Positions 55,901 to 64,000 of a stretch of DNA of 64,000 nt are shown here, piece after piece (position 1 is the stretch's first letter; each line of letters begins with the position of its first letter). Below the pieces are notes generated by a model. It was not told the DNA's origin, made no database searches, and saw only the letters and a program-made list of their open reading frames with translations. Location: assembly GCF_050947875.1 (NCBI RefSeq), contig NC_134570.1, forward strand, positions 225,789,265 to 225,853,264, written 5' to 3'. Both the position numbers and the translations under genes were made by a program. Source of the stretch: Dermacentor variabilis. Lineage: Eukaryota > Arthropoda > Arachnida > Ixodida > Ixodidae.

Positions 55901-57540
55901 ACGAGATGTACAGTATTGTACCGATGTACAATGTACTGTACCAATGTACAGTACATTGGCTTACACTGATCACGATGAGGTCCCGTCATCCAGCTAGCGC
56001 CAAGGTACAAGAAGGATGTCCAACCGTCTATAGAGTGAAAAGAACAAAATAAGAGAGCATCAAGTCAGTTGAAAGGCAGATTTGCAATTACAAATAAGGT
56101 GACACCAGTCACAGTCATACATTAATAAATGCCAAGCTGTCGTGATTTCACTCCCAGATGAAGCACCTACTACTAGGTTAAAAGTTTTGCTACTTATTTA
56201 GAACAAAACACAAGTGAAATTTGTATATCAGCAGATGATTTATTTGGAATTGTATAGATGAAGTAAACATTGCAGTTATATTTTTGCTTTGCTATAAAGT
56301 GGAACGCTACCAACTGCATAGTCACTGACACACACCACGTACACGGAAAAACAAAAGGACACAAAATAGGGCGACTTCAGTCTGGTTCAGCATTACAGCC
56401 AGCGCCTCGTCGAATGCATTCCTTCGGTTGGTTCGTGCTATGTTAACCACAAAGACTAACAAGCAGGGCAAAGTTCTGACTGGTGTTGCGGAAGTCGTGG
56501 AGCGTGGTAGTGCTGAACGGCTGAACACAAGCAGAACCCTCGTATAAAAGTGTAGATGACGAAAACTCGCAGGGCAGAAGAGCCCATCTACCAAGAATTG
56601 TCGCGGGTGACACATAAAAATATTCACATTGTTGACAAAAAACGAAGTGCAATGTATTTCACTTACCGGAAAAAGTGTTAACCGAACACGCGACGTACAA
56701 AGACACACCGAGACACGAAGGCGGCGAACGCAGCTCCCGCCATTGTGGTAGTAAGCCGTCGGCGAAAGCAGGCAATACAGCCGATGTCACGAAGCACTGA
56801 TGCAAAACACACGGCAAACAGCATCAGCACAGCTAAATGACTCCAGTTAATATCCAGTATAAATGTACAGAATGGCTTAGAATGACGCACAACTGGCATA
56901 ACGAACCCACGTACGAGACATTGCGGGTGGCAGTGGCCGTCTTTTCAAACTTCCTGCCACCCAGTGTTTCCAGCACGGAATGAGATGTCTGACAAATTTG
57001 GATTGTGTCGCCGAAGTGATCGCAGCGCGGTGGCTCTGTGACACCGCTGTGCAACGCCGGCGTTTCGCTCCTGCTGCTGTCAGTATACCTGCTGCGCGAG
57101 CATAGAATGGCTTCCAGGCGTCGTGTGCGCGCGCCGTATGGAAAACAATAACACGCCCCAGATTGTTGAAGTTGTGGTGTGAAATTAATTACCATTAAAG
57201 CCAATTAACTTATGTTGCTTCCAGCGAGTTCGATTTGTCTGTGGCGTTTTTTTATTCGCTAACGCCGACGACCGACGGTAACCGCACTTTAAGCACGTCG
57301 TTTGGCATTTTATGCACTTTTAGACAAAAAGATCTAGAAAAGTTCTTGAGTTAGACATTCTGAATGTGTTTACCATTATAGACTCTAGTGACACCAGTAG
57401 TGGGTTTAGCCGCAGATAGAATATATACTAGCACATTCCAAGTGCTGAGGTTATGTTTCGAAGAAATTCTATTTTCAAACTTATCATAGAACAAAACGTC
57501 TATAGCCGTTTGTAGCCGTTTCAACAAGTTTTTAAGAGGT
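52919..57540. mobile_element. Apparent 4.6-kb insertion of unknown type within family B ORF1
   Basis: AT-rich DNA separates the two halves of a GC-rich ORF1. Near its left end lie TCTAAAAGATGTC and AACGGCTA (about 52927-52951). Near the right end, in reverse complement, lie TCTTAAAAACTTG and AACGGCTA (about 57513-57538). This suggests imperfect terminal inverted repeats of about 25 bases, though no target duplication could be fixed. Minus-strand exon-like blocks occur near 54160-54022 and 53832-53700. No transposase signature was recognised. Alternatives are host DNA between a 3'-truncated and a 5'-truncated retroelement, or a non-autonomous DNA transposon. Apart from the exon-like blocks, a GC-rich patch (about 56890-57130) and short palindromes near 55925-55960, nothing else is recognisable. 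Confidence 0.4.
53700..54160 (-). other. Two exon-like blocks of unknown protein
   Basis: Block 1 (about 54160-54022) follows a pyrimidine-rich CTTCTGTGCAG acceptor and reads VLLAYVYKNLHAWPVTAS, then FCGQPVLSYEGWPALAAAAI, and stops at KIYP. Block 2 (about 53832-53700) follows a TTTGTCTTTCAG acceptor and reads GNMQRTRNSPMDGVPKHWPL, then FLRDAVQACGVTLQEAPAK, ending at a GTAAGT donor. Codon texture and splice-like borders look exonic, but the family is not recognised and a stop ends block 1, so they may belong to different transcripts or to a decayed gene. Confidence 0.3.
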
Positions 57541-58328
57541 TCTGTGTTTCGTGGGAGGTGAGCTGGGCGGCTGTCGCCGTTTCTCCCGGCGGCGGAGGCG
57601 CTCCGGCGGGCCGCTCTGGCGGGCCCGCCGTCGGCGGCGGCGGTGGGAACGAGCTCGAGCGAGCGATAGAGCGAGTCCTACAACAACGCCTGGAACGATT
57701 AGAATCAATAATTGCCGAGCTTAAACGCGAAAATGCACTCCTTAGGGAGGAAAATTCCAAATTGAAAGGCGAGGCTCCACAACCGCTGTAACCACAGCAA
57801 CGTCAAACGACGATGCCGCGGTCCTCGGCGCCTCGATCACCGACTCCATCACGGCCTGAGCCGGCCGAGATGGACACGGACGACGAGGGCAGCTCGGAGT
57901 AGACGGCGGATGGACGCGCTAATCGTCCAGTTACCGCGAAATGGATCGCACTAGATCCCGCAAGACGCGACACCAAACAGCGATGCGGCCGTTATGAGAA
58001 ACTACAGAAACGAGTAAACAGCATCGAGAAGAGCCTCGAGGAACATTTTACAAAACAGACGGCTCATATGAACGAAATGTTCAATAACGCGGTAGCTAAG
58101 CTCCCTGAACAAATAACACAAATGTTCGCCGCGCACTTGGCGCACATAGACGACATAGAAGCGAGGCTGTCGCCAGCTGCAGGCAGACCAATCAGAACAA
58201 TGAGCAAGTCGTACAGACAGCAACAACACAATCAGCAGCAGCAAAACACGCTCAGAGACGTAGAGACGCAACCGCAGCTGCAACCGCAGCAGCAATCAAG
58301 TCGTCTCGATGGCGACGGGTTAAATTAA
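57541..58328 (+). pseudogene. ORF1 of I-like family B, C-terminal coiled-coil part
   Basis: The frame resumes with EVSWAAVAVSPGGGG, a Gly-rich linker and a clear heptad region (RLERLESIIAELKRENALLR). A TAA follows at about 57789. Further pieces are RSSAPRSPTPSRPEPAEMDT, a stop at about 57901, then KLQKRVNSIEKSLEEHFTKQ, MNEMFNNAVAKLPEQITQMF and a Gln-rich end stopping at 58326-58328. In related elements this coiled coil follows the zinc-knuckle and Arg/Ser-rich regions in one protein, which is why it is assigned to the same element as 51745-52918. ORF2 starts about 60 bases downstream. Confidence 0.7.
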
Positions 58329-58387
58329 ACTCAAGCATCGCCATAGCTACACACGCAACAAAGCACACTAACACTGGGAAACAACAA

Positions 58388-61300
58388 TACACAATTTCGC
58401 AGTGGAACTGCCGGGACTACAGGAGGAAGCGGGGTAATCTCCAGCAATTCATACGCAGCCGCGAGACGACACCGGACGTGATCTTTTACAGGAGACAAAC
58501 CATTCGGTTAAACTAGCTGGCTACAAAGCCATAGACGCGGCCGCGCCGGAGAACAGGCAAAGAAGGAAACGAGCTACACCCCGCGTGGCTGATGGCACGC
58601 GGCCGGGGGCGACAGTGGCGCGCCGACCGTCTCCCCCGCCACGCCCGTCGCCGGTCGCTGCAGTGCTCGTTCGACGTAACGTCAATGTGGCGCAGCGAGA
58701 ACTTGCCTGCGTAAAGATACCTCACGTGTTCGTAGAATTAATTCCTATGAGCGGCCGAGCACTCTTCGTCCTTAACGTGTACAGTAAACCCAAGCTGCAG
58801 CACAGATTCGGGGATCTGCTGCGGGGCGCGCGCGCGGCTTCCGGCGGCGAGCCTCTACTTGTTGCGGACGACTTCAACGCGCCCCACAGAGCCTGGGGCT
58901 ACAACCGAGAAACACCCAAGGGCGAACAGCTTTGGGAAGACTCGCAAGACCAAAGGCTTGAACTGATCGCGAATCCCGCCGATCCTACACGCAGCGGGAA
59001 CAGCGTGAGTGCCGATACGTTACCAGACCTTGCGTTCGTCTCGAATGTAACAACAACGCACTGGCAAAATACGCAGGAAGATTTGGGGAGTGACCACGCG
59101 CTGATCGAGATCACGATAGGCACGGGCCCGAGCGGTCGTGGTACTAACCATGAAGGCAAAGGTCGTAATCTCAAACTCGTGAAGTGGGATACGTTCAGCA
59201 AGAAACGAGAAGTGGGGCGAGGCGACGAGCCGATTACGAACATAGATGAGTGGACCGAGACGCTCAGAATGGACGTAGGCGCAGCAACGAGCGCGGTTCC
59301 GCCCGAGGCGAACCTCCAAATAATTGACAGTAGGCTCCTACGCACGTGGGAAGCAAAGCGAGCCCTCCTAAAGAAGTGGAAATGCCAAAGACATAATAAG
59401 GCATTGCGCAAACGAATTGCACAATTAGACAGAAGCATCGAAGAACATGCATCCAGGTATGCAGGGCACAATGGGAAGACACTTGCAACGGCCTCAAGAG
59501 GCAGATGACCGGGGCGAGCGCTTGGCGCCTTTTTAGACACCCATTAGATCCGGAGAGGACTCGGGCCGCTCAAGGCCTCAAAACTCGTAGGCTAGTAAGA
59601 GATTATAAAGGCGATAACTTCCTCGACGCAATACGAGACCGTTACTTTAAGAAAGCCGAAAGCATCCAGCACGCCGAATACGACGGCGCTGCAAACGAGA
59701 AAGTGGACGCGGAATTTAGCGAATCGGAAATGCGGATAGTCCTGTTCGAACTAAACACTCGATCGGCGCACGGCCCGGACCGGGCTACCAACAAGACACT
59801 CCGCAACCTAGACGACGAGTCAATCTCCCGACTCGCGGCGTACGTCAATGAGTGCTGGCGAGGGGGTTCCCTTCCCGAAGCGTTGAAACGGGCCCGCGTT
59901 ATCATGATACCTAAACCTGGCAAGCAAGTTACGCTCGGTAATCTAAGACCGATTTCGCTTACGTCTTGCGTCGGCAAAGTCATGGAACACGCAGTTCTCA
60001 GCCGCCTGACCGACTTTCTCGAAGATCGTGGCGCGTTCCCGCACACCATACTAGGATTCCGCCGCAACCTCTCCGCACAGGACGTATTGCTTCAGCTTAA
60101 ACACCAGATCGTAGACGACACTACTAGCTCCACTAACGCAATTCTAGGCATAGATATTAAAAAGGCCTTTGACAACGTCAAACACGTTAAACACACGTTA
60201 AAAACAATTACGTTAAGCAACAACGTTAAAACGTTAAATTACGTTAAACAACAACATTAAAAACAAGTAGAACATTGGGACTATGCCAAAGAAGGTATAA
60301 TTAAGTTAGAGATTTCCTCGCGGGTAGGCGCCCATTCGTCGTCGTCGGCGACGAGGAATCGCCGCAATTTGAGACAGGTCCGTGCGGCACGCCGCAAGGA
60401 TCCGTCATATCACCATTACTCTTTAATTTAGTTCTACTCGGTCAACCCGAGAAATTAACAGAAATAGAAGGATTACATCACAGTCTCTCAGGTTCCCGGG
60501 GGAGGATGTGACGGTCACGTCGAGAGAATGCTACAGGCAGGAGTAGATGCGGTTCAGAATTACATGCGTGGAACGGGCCTTGATTGCTCGGCTACCAAGT
60601 CCAAACTCTTACTCTACAAACCCACAAGGAGAGGTCGTAAAACCCTGCGCGACGAGGAACGGGTATACTCCAAAACACGCATTATATTGGCAGATGATAC
60701 TCCCGTACCGCACGTAGACAAAAGTAGAATCCTAGGGTTGCACCTGCAGGCAAATGGCCATAACAGAGAGACGGTGCGAAGACTTCGTCGTTCGGTGGAT
60801 GACATGATCCGACTCTTGCGTCGCATCACGAATAGACGCAATGGTATGCCTGCAGAGTGCGCGATCCGTCTCGTGCAGGCGTACGCGATAAGCCGTATAA
60901 TGTATGTTGCCCCCTTCCTGAAGTCAATCCGGTCCGAAAAAAACAAAGTCGAATGCATGATCCGAAAGGCTTTCAAGAGTGCGGTCGGCGTTCCACTCAA
61001 TGCGAGCACCGACTAGTTTCTAGAGCTCGGGGTTCAAACTTCACTGAACGAGTTAATCGAGGCGCACGACGTTGCGCAATACGAACGATTATCGAGGTCA
61101 AAGGCAGGTAGGTGCATCCTCGAGTCGTTCGGCACCGCGTACCACACTCAGCATGGAGAAAAGACGGCGGTTTTCGCCTCTGTTCGCGGCCGCCTGATCA
61201 TCCCGCCGCTTCCCAAGAACATGCACCCGACGCACCACGCCGGGAGACGCAACAAACGAGCAAGCGACCTTCAGAAGAACTTTGGTAACAGCAACGAGGC

Positions 61301-61982
61301 GGTGTACGTAGACGCGGCGCGATATGGAGGAGGGAGAAGCGCACACGCGATAGCGGTTGTAGACCGCACGGGTGAGTGCTCGCGAACGCCACGGTGACCA
61401 CGGGACACACGGAGGCGGCCGAAGAAGCCGCGATAGCCCTAGCACTCGTCGCGGTGCCGAACGCTGCGATCGTGACCAGCGACTCGCAGGCGGCAATCCG
61501 CAGCTTCGCGCGCGGTCGTGTCTCGCGGGAAGCGGCCCGCATACTCCAAATTTCTGACGACGGCGACTCGTCATCGCCCTTGCAACCACAATATTCTACG
61601 GTTCTCCTCCTCTGGACCTTGGCACACACCGATGTTCCGCTCGCGGGCAACGAGGGGGCCCACGCCACGGCTCGAGGTCTCACACGCCGAGACGCCGCTG
61701 ATTATGTGGCCGCCGCCTTCGCCCCCGAGAGTGGGGCATCGGATCTGCCGGTTCGGGACACTAAAACAGAAAAAACAGCAACAAGAAACACACTGGGCGT
61801 GGGGCGATCGCCTAACCACGTTCAGAGACCTCACCCAACACTACAGACTCGAAAGACGCACATTCCCGCCACCGCACGATAAACTGAACAGGAACGAGGC
61901 CGTAACTTTACGCTTTCTCCAGACACACACCTATCTTACACCACTGCTATCCGCGTTTATATCCAACAGACGCATGTAAAAC
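58388..61982 (+). pseudogene. ORF2 endonuclease/RT/RNase H of I-like family B, main part
   Basis: Endonuclease starts with ISQWNCRDYRRKRGNLQQFI and shifts frame near 58480. It continues with LLQETNHSVKLAGYKAI, VFVELIPMSGRALFVLN, LLVADDFNAPHRAWG and LGSDHALIEI to 59508. The RT frame opens at 59505: SAHGPDRATNKTLRNL, LRPISLTSCVGKVME, LGFRRNLSAQDVLL and IDIKKAFDNVKH (motif A). Then ACGTTAA-rich sequence (60178-60265) replaces the segment expected after motif A. Motif B survives (CGTPQGSVISPLLFNL, about 60389). Motif C is missing: SLTEIEGLHHSL-like sequence runs straight into VPGG..CDGHVERM with no YADD (near 60488). RNase H has VYVDAARYGGG, HTEAAEEAAIALAL and TSDSQAAIRS, with frame changes near 61100, 61370 and 61560. 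The gene is dead. Confidence 0.85.
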
Positions 61983-61993
61983 ATGCGGACAGA

Positions 61994-62622
61994 TGAGGAG
62001 GAGGAGGAGTAGATTTTAATGGAGAGAAAGGAGGAGAGGTCGGCCTGGAGAGCGTGTCTCTAGCCTGCTACTCCTCACTGGGGAATGGGGAAGTGGGAAA
62101 TACAGGGAAAGGTAGGTGCCGGATGATTATGATATGGTACAATGAGATACTATATACACGTTGTCCAATATGCGGATGCGCACTGGAGACGCAATACACT
62201 AACAGTAATCTTGTCCATACAAAAAGTAATCTTGCCACAAAAAGTTTTTGCGCAAACACATTTCGCACTGACTACACGTCTCACAGCTTCTAGAGGCGAT
62301 CGTCTAAACCAGTCTCACTTAAAAAGTTCAAAAGTGCTTTTATGGCACGTTGGGCACAGTCAACACTCCTCCACGCGCCCAAAAGCTTTTCTTCTGAAAA
62401 GGGGCGGGAGTCCAAGCTGTCAACTGTAGATTTGAGTTTTCTTCGTTCGGCCGCATATTGAGGGCACACGCAAAGTACGTGAGCTATTGTCTCGAGAGTG
62501 TGACAGACGCTACATTCAGGGTCCCGTGTTTGTCCAATCTTGTGAAGGTATCGATTGGTGTATGCCACACCCAGCCGTAATCGATGAATGAGCGTTTCCT
62601 GGCTTCTCCGCAAACGAAGTGG
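61994..62622 (-). mobile_element. 5'-truncated family A I-like element inserted in family B
   Basis: A 629-bp minus-strand insertion is flanked by an 11-bp duplication ATGCGGACAGA (61983-61993 and 62623-62633). It contains the C-terminus of a family A ORF2 (HRLRLGVAYTNRYLHKIG, then CSVCHTLETIAHVLCVCPQY, stop at 62290). Its 3' UTR and CTCCTC-rich tail are like those of the element at 23785. The 5' end is truncated inside ORF2, as is usual for target-primed insertions. The C-terminal frame is open. Confidence 0.92.
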
Positions 62623-62633
62623 ATGCGGACAGA

Positions 62634-62917
62634 GAGCAACGCTGTGACATATGCTCTGGGAATGTGCCGGCAACAACGGCAATCAAACCAGCTCCGTTCG
62701 CGACGCGTCCATAATCGCAGCCGTTGCCAGAGTACGGGAAGGCTCGAGCTCGCTTCCCGACGCCGCCCCGGATGCGGGAGCCGCCGGGGACCTTCTCCGT
62801 AGTCGTCGCCGCCGCTGGGAGGCGGCTATCAAAAGTTCAGAGCTGGCAGACCAGCTCTGGGCCGTCCGGCAAGCCGAAGATGCCGCTCGAGTCCGAGGAC
62901 TTCGAGCAGTCACCTGA
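62634..62917 (+). pseudogene. ORF2 of I-like family B, C-terminal end
   Basis: After removal of the family A insertion and one duplication, the frame continues from a terminal CKTCGQ motif into HMLWECAGNNGNQTSSVRDA, then AAVARVREGSSSLPDA, SRRRRWEAAIKSSELADQLW and AVRQAEDAARVRGLRAV, stopping at 62915-62917. The Cys/His motif (C..CG...H..W.C) is the usual end of I-like ORF2 proteins. The AATAAA at 62952-62957 and the short TTC tail end the element near 62972. Confidence 0.85.
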
Positions 62918-62972
62918 GGCCACCACAGCAAGAACTGCCGGACTATTGTTTAATAAAGTTTCTTCTTCTTGT

Positions 62973-63486
62973 CGAGATACGCTGGAATCATTGACGCGAG
63001 CTCGTAAACGGCTCACCGTCATCGTCGCACGTGGTGGTCAGGTTAACGAGCCACAAACGTCAGCGGAAACAGATTGGACAGAGTGTGCCACCTGTTTGCC
63101 GCGACAGTCGCAGTTAAAAATGTTCAAATTGCATTGCGAAGCAATCGGATGACGCAGGCATCTGCTGGCGCAGCCTACACAGCGACATGGACTACCCCGG
63201 ATTTTAGCCCTTCACTCCTTTCCAACCTGCACGTTTCTTTTCTTTCGGGGCCCACTAATGTGTGGCTCACACTTGGTGTCTCACGTTGTCTCAATATGGA
63301 CAAGTCGCTTTCGTTGGCATCGCCTTCAACAGCTACTTTTGCGGGCCTTTCCAACCACGTGGCTATCAACTTCTTACGCATCGGACTATGTAAGCACGTA
63401 TGCTGGTCTTCGATCGCGCCTAATCGCGGCCGAAAAAGGCCAGAGGCACAATTTGCCCATTGCTGCAGCAGGAAAGGGTAGCACGA
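62973..63486. other. Unassigned region
   Basis: Moderately GC-rich sequence without a recognisable gene, between the family B tail and the SINE. Confidence 0.5.
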
Positions 63487-63498
63487 ATCACGGTGCAT

Positions 63499-63723
63499 TA
63501 AAAAATCAAATTATGGGGTTTTACGTGCCAAAACCGCTTTCTGATTATGAGGCACGACGTAGTGGAGGACTCCGGAAATTTCGACCACCTGGGGTTTTTA
63601 ACGTGCAGCTAAATCTAAGTACACGGGTGTTTTCGCATTTTACCCCCATCGTGGCCGGCATTCGATCCCGTGACCTCGTGCTCAGCAGCCTAACACCATA
63701 GCCACTGAGCAGCCACGGTGGGT
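63499..63723 (-). repeat. Ruka-like tRNA-derived SINE
   Basis: A 225-bp insertion between copies of ATCACGGTGCAT (63487-63498 and 63724-63735). On the minus strand it opens with a tRNA-like head: A-box-like GTGGCTGCTCAGTGGCTATG and B-box-like GGGATCGAATGCC. It continues into a body read on the plus strand as GGGGTTTTACGTGCCAAAAC, GAGGCACGACGTAGTGGAGG and TTTCGACCACCTGGGGTTTT. This organisation matches the SINE named Ruka in ticks, as recalled. Polymerase III would transcribe it; its 3' end is AT-rich and it would need a non-LTR partner's RT to move. Confidence 0.9.
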
Positions 63724-63735
63724 ATCACGGTGCAT

Positions 63736-64000
63736 GAAAATTGGGAGTCTATGCCGCTGTACAGGCTGCAGGAGTGAATGCTTACTTCGAGAGACTGTTT
63801 GCCAATGCAACTGACCGGGCCACCACATCCGAAAAAGCATAACACGGCGACCATAACCAAGTGAGATAACATGGAAATTAAACTGCAATCACTCACCACA
63901 TAAGGTTCGGATAATACATTATACATTGGCTGCGACCTATATGGCAACAGGGAGCATTCACATACACGGGTCTCTTAGGTTACATTCAGCCGCCTACCTA
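63736..64000. other. Unassigned window end
   Basis: Nothing recognisable up to the window edge. Confidence 0.5.

Larger units (their letters stand above)
51390..62972 (+). mobile_element. I-like non-LTR retrotransposon 'family B', split by two insertions
   Basis: Collinear plus-strand parts are: a GC-rich leader (about 51390-51744), the zinc-knuckle half of ORF1 (51745-52918), the coiled-coil half of ORF1 (57541-58328), ORF2 (58388-61982), the ORF2 C-terminus (62634-62917) and a 3' UTR with AATAAA (62952-62957) and a TTC-repeat tail. Two stretches break it. One is 61994-62622, a family A fragment with an 11-bp duplication. The other is 52919-57540, of unknown type. RNase H and AP endonuclease place it with I-like elements, distinct from family A. 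Confidence 0.8.

Noticed and set aside
55925..55960. Repeated GTAC words forming the palindrome CCAATGTACAGTACATTGG.
   Set aside because: It is a short local simple-sequence palindrome with no associated element or gene.
56660..56745. ATG-initiated MAGAAFAAFVSRCVFVRRVFG on the minus strand with a GTAAGT shortly after, like a first exon.
   Set aside because: The frame stops at 22 residues before the donor, and no partner exon in frame was found.

Overview
The window looks like nuclear DNA of a tick, probably a metastriate ixodid. It has an AT-rich, gene-poor background packed with arthropod transposons. It carries a tRNA-headed SINE that closely resembles the tick SINE Ruka, and several non-LTR families of a kind common in tick genomes. 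No confident host gene, rRNA, tRNA gene or CRISPR was found; almost all coding capacity belongs to mobile elements. Family names rest on motifs recalled from established families, not on a database search.

Layout, left to right. 1-795: minus-strand reverse transcriptase (RT) fragment. 1013-5457: a PIF/Harbinger DNA transposon with terminal inverted repeats, a DDE nuclease gene and a convergent three-exon Myb/SANT-like gene. 6561-18774: a Ty3/Gypsy LTR retrotransposon with nearly identical LTRs, split by a full-length RNase H-bearing R1/I-group non-LTR element (10168-16403) whose two ORFs are both open. 18937-21469: a decayed piggyBac element between TTAA sites. 23785-29118: a decayed minus-strand I-like element ('family A'). 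33442-38115: a CR1/L2-like element with about 2.2 tandem 265-bp units in front of ORF1. 38116-51080: mostly unassigned AT-rich DNA holding an imperfect 200-bp inverted repeat, a diverged direct-repeat pair, a perfect hairpin, tRNA-derived SINE sequence, a Penelope-like endonuclease remnant and a ~164-bp degenerate tandem array. 51390-62972: a second I-like element ('family B'). It is apparently split by a 4.6-kb insertion of unknown type and is certainly split by a 629-bp fragment of family A with an 11-bp target duplication. 63499-63723: a Ruka-like SINE with a 12-bp duplication.

The elements allow partial dating by nesting. Gypsy inserted before the R1/I element, and family B before the family A fragment. 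The most intact units are the two ORFs of the nested R1/I element and the Gypsy gag. Most other genes carry stops, frameshifts or losses of catalytic residues. The least explained stretches are the 52919-57540 insertion, with two exon-like minus-strand blocks, and the structured repeats around 31 kb, 38.8 kb, 44.4 kb, 50 kb and 51.1 kb.
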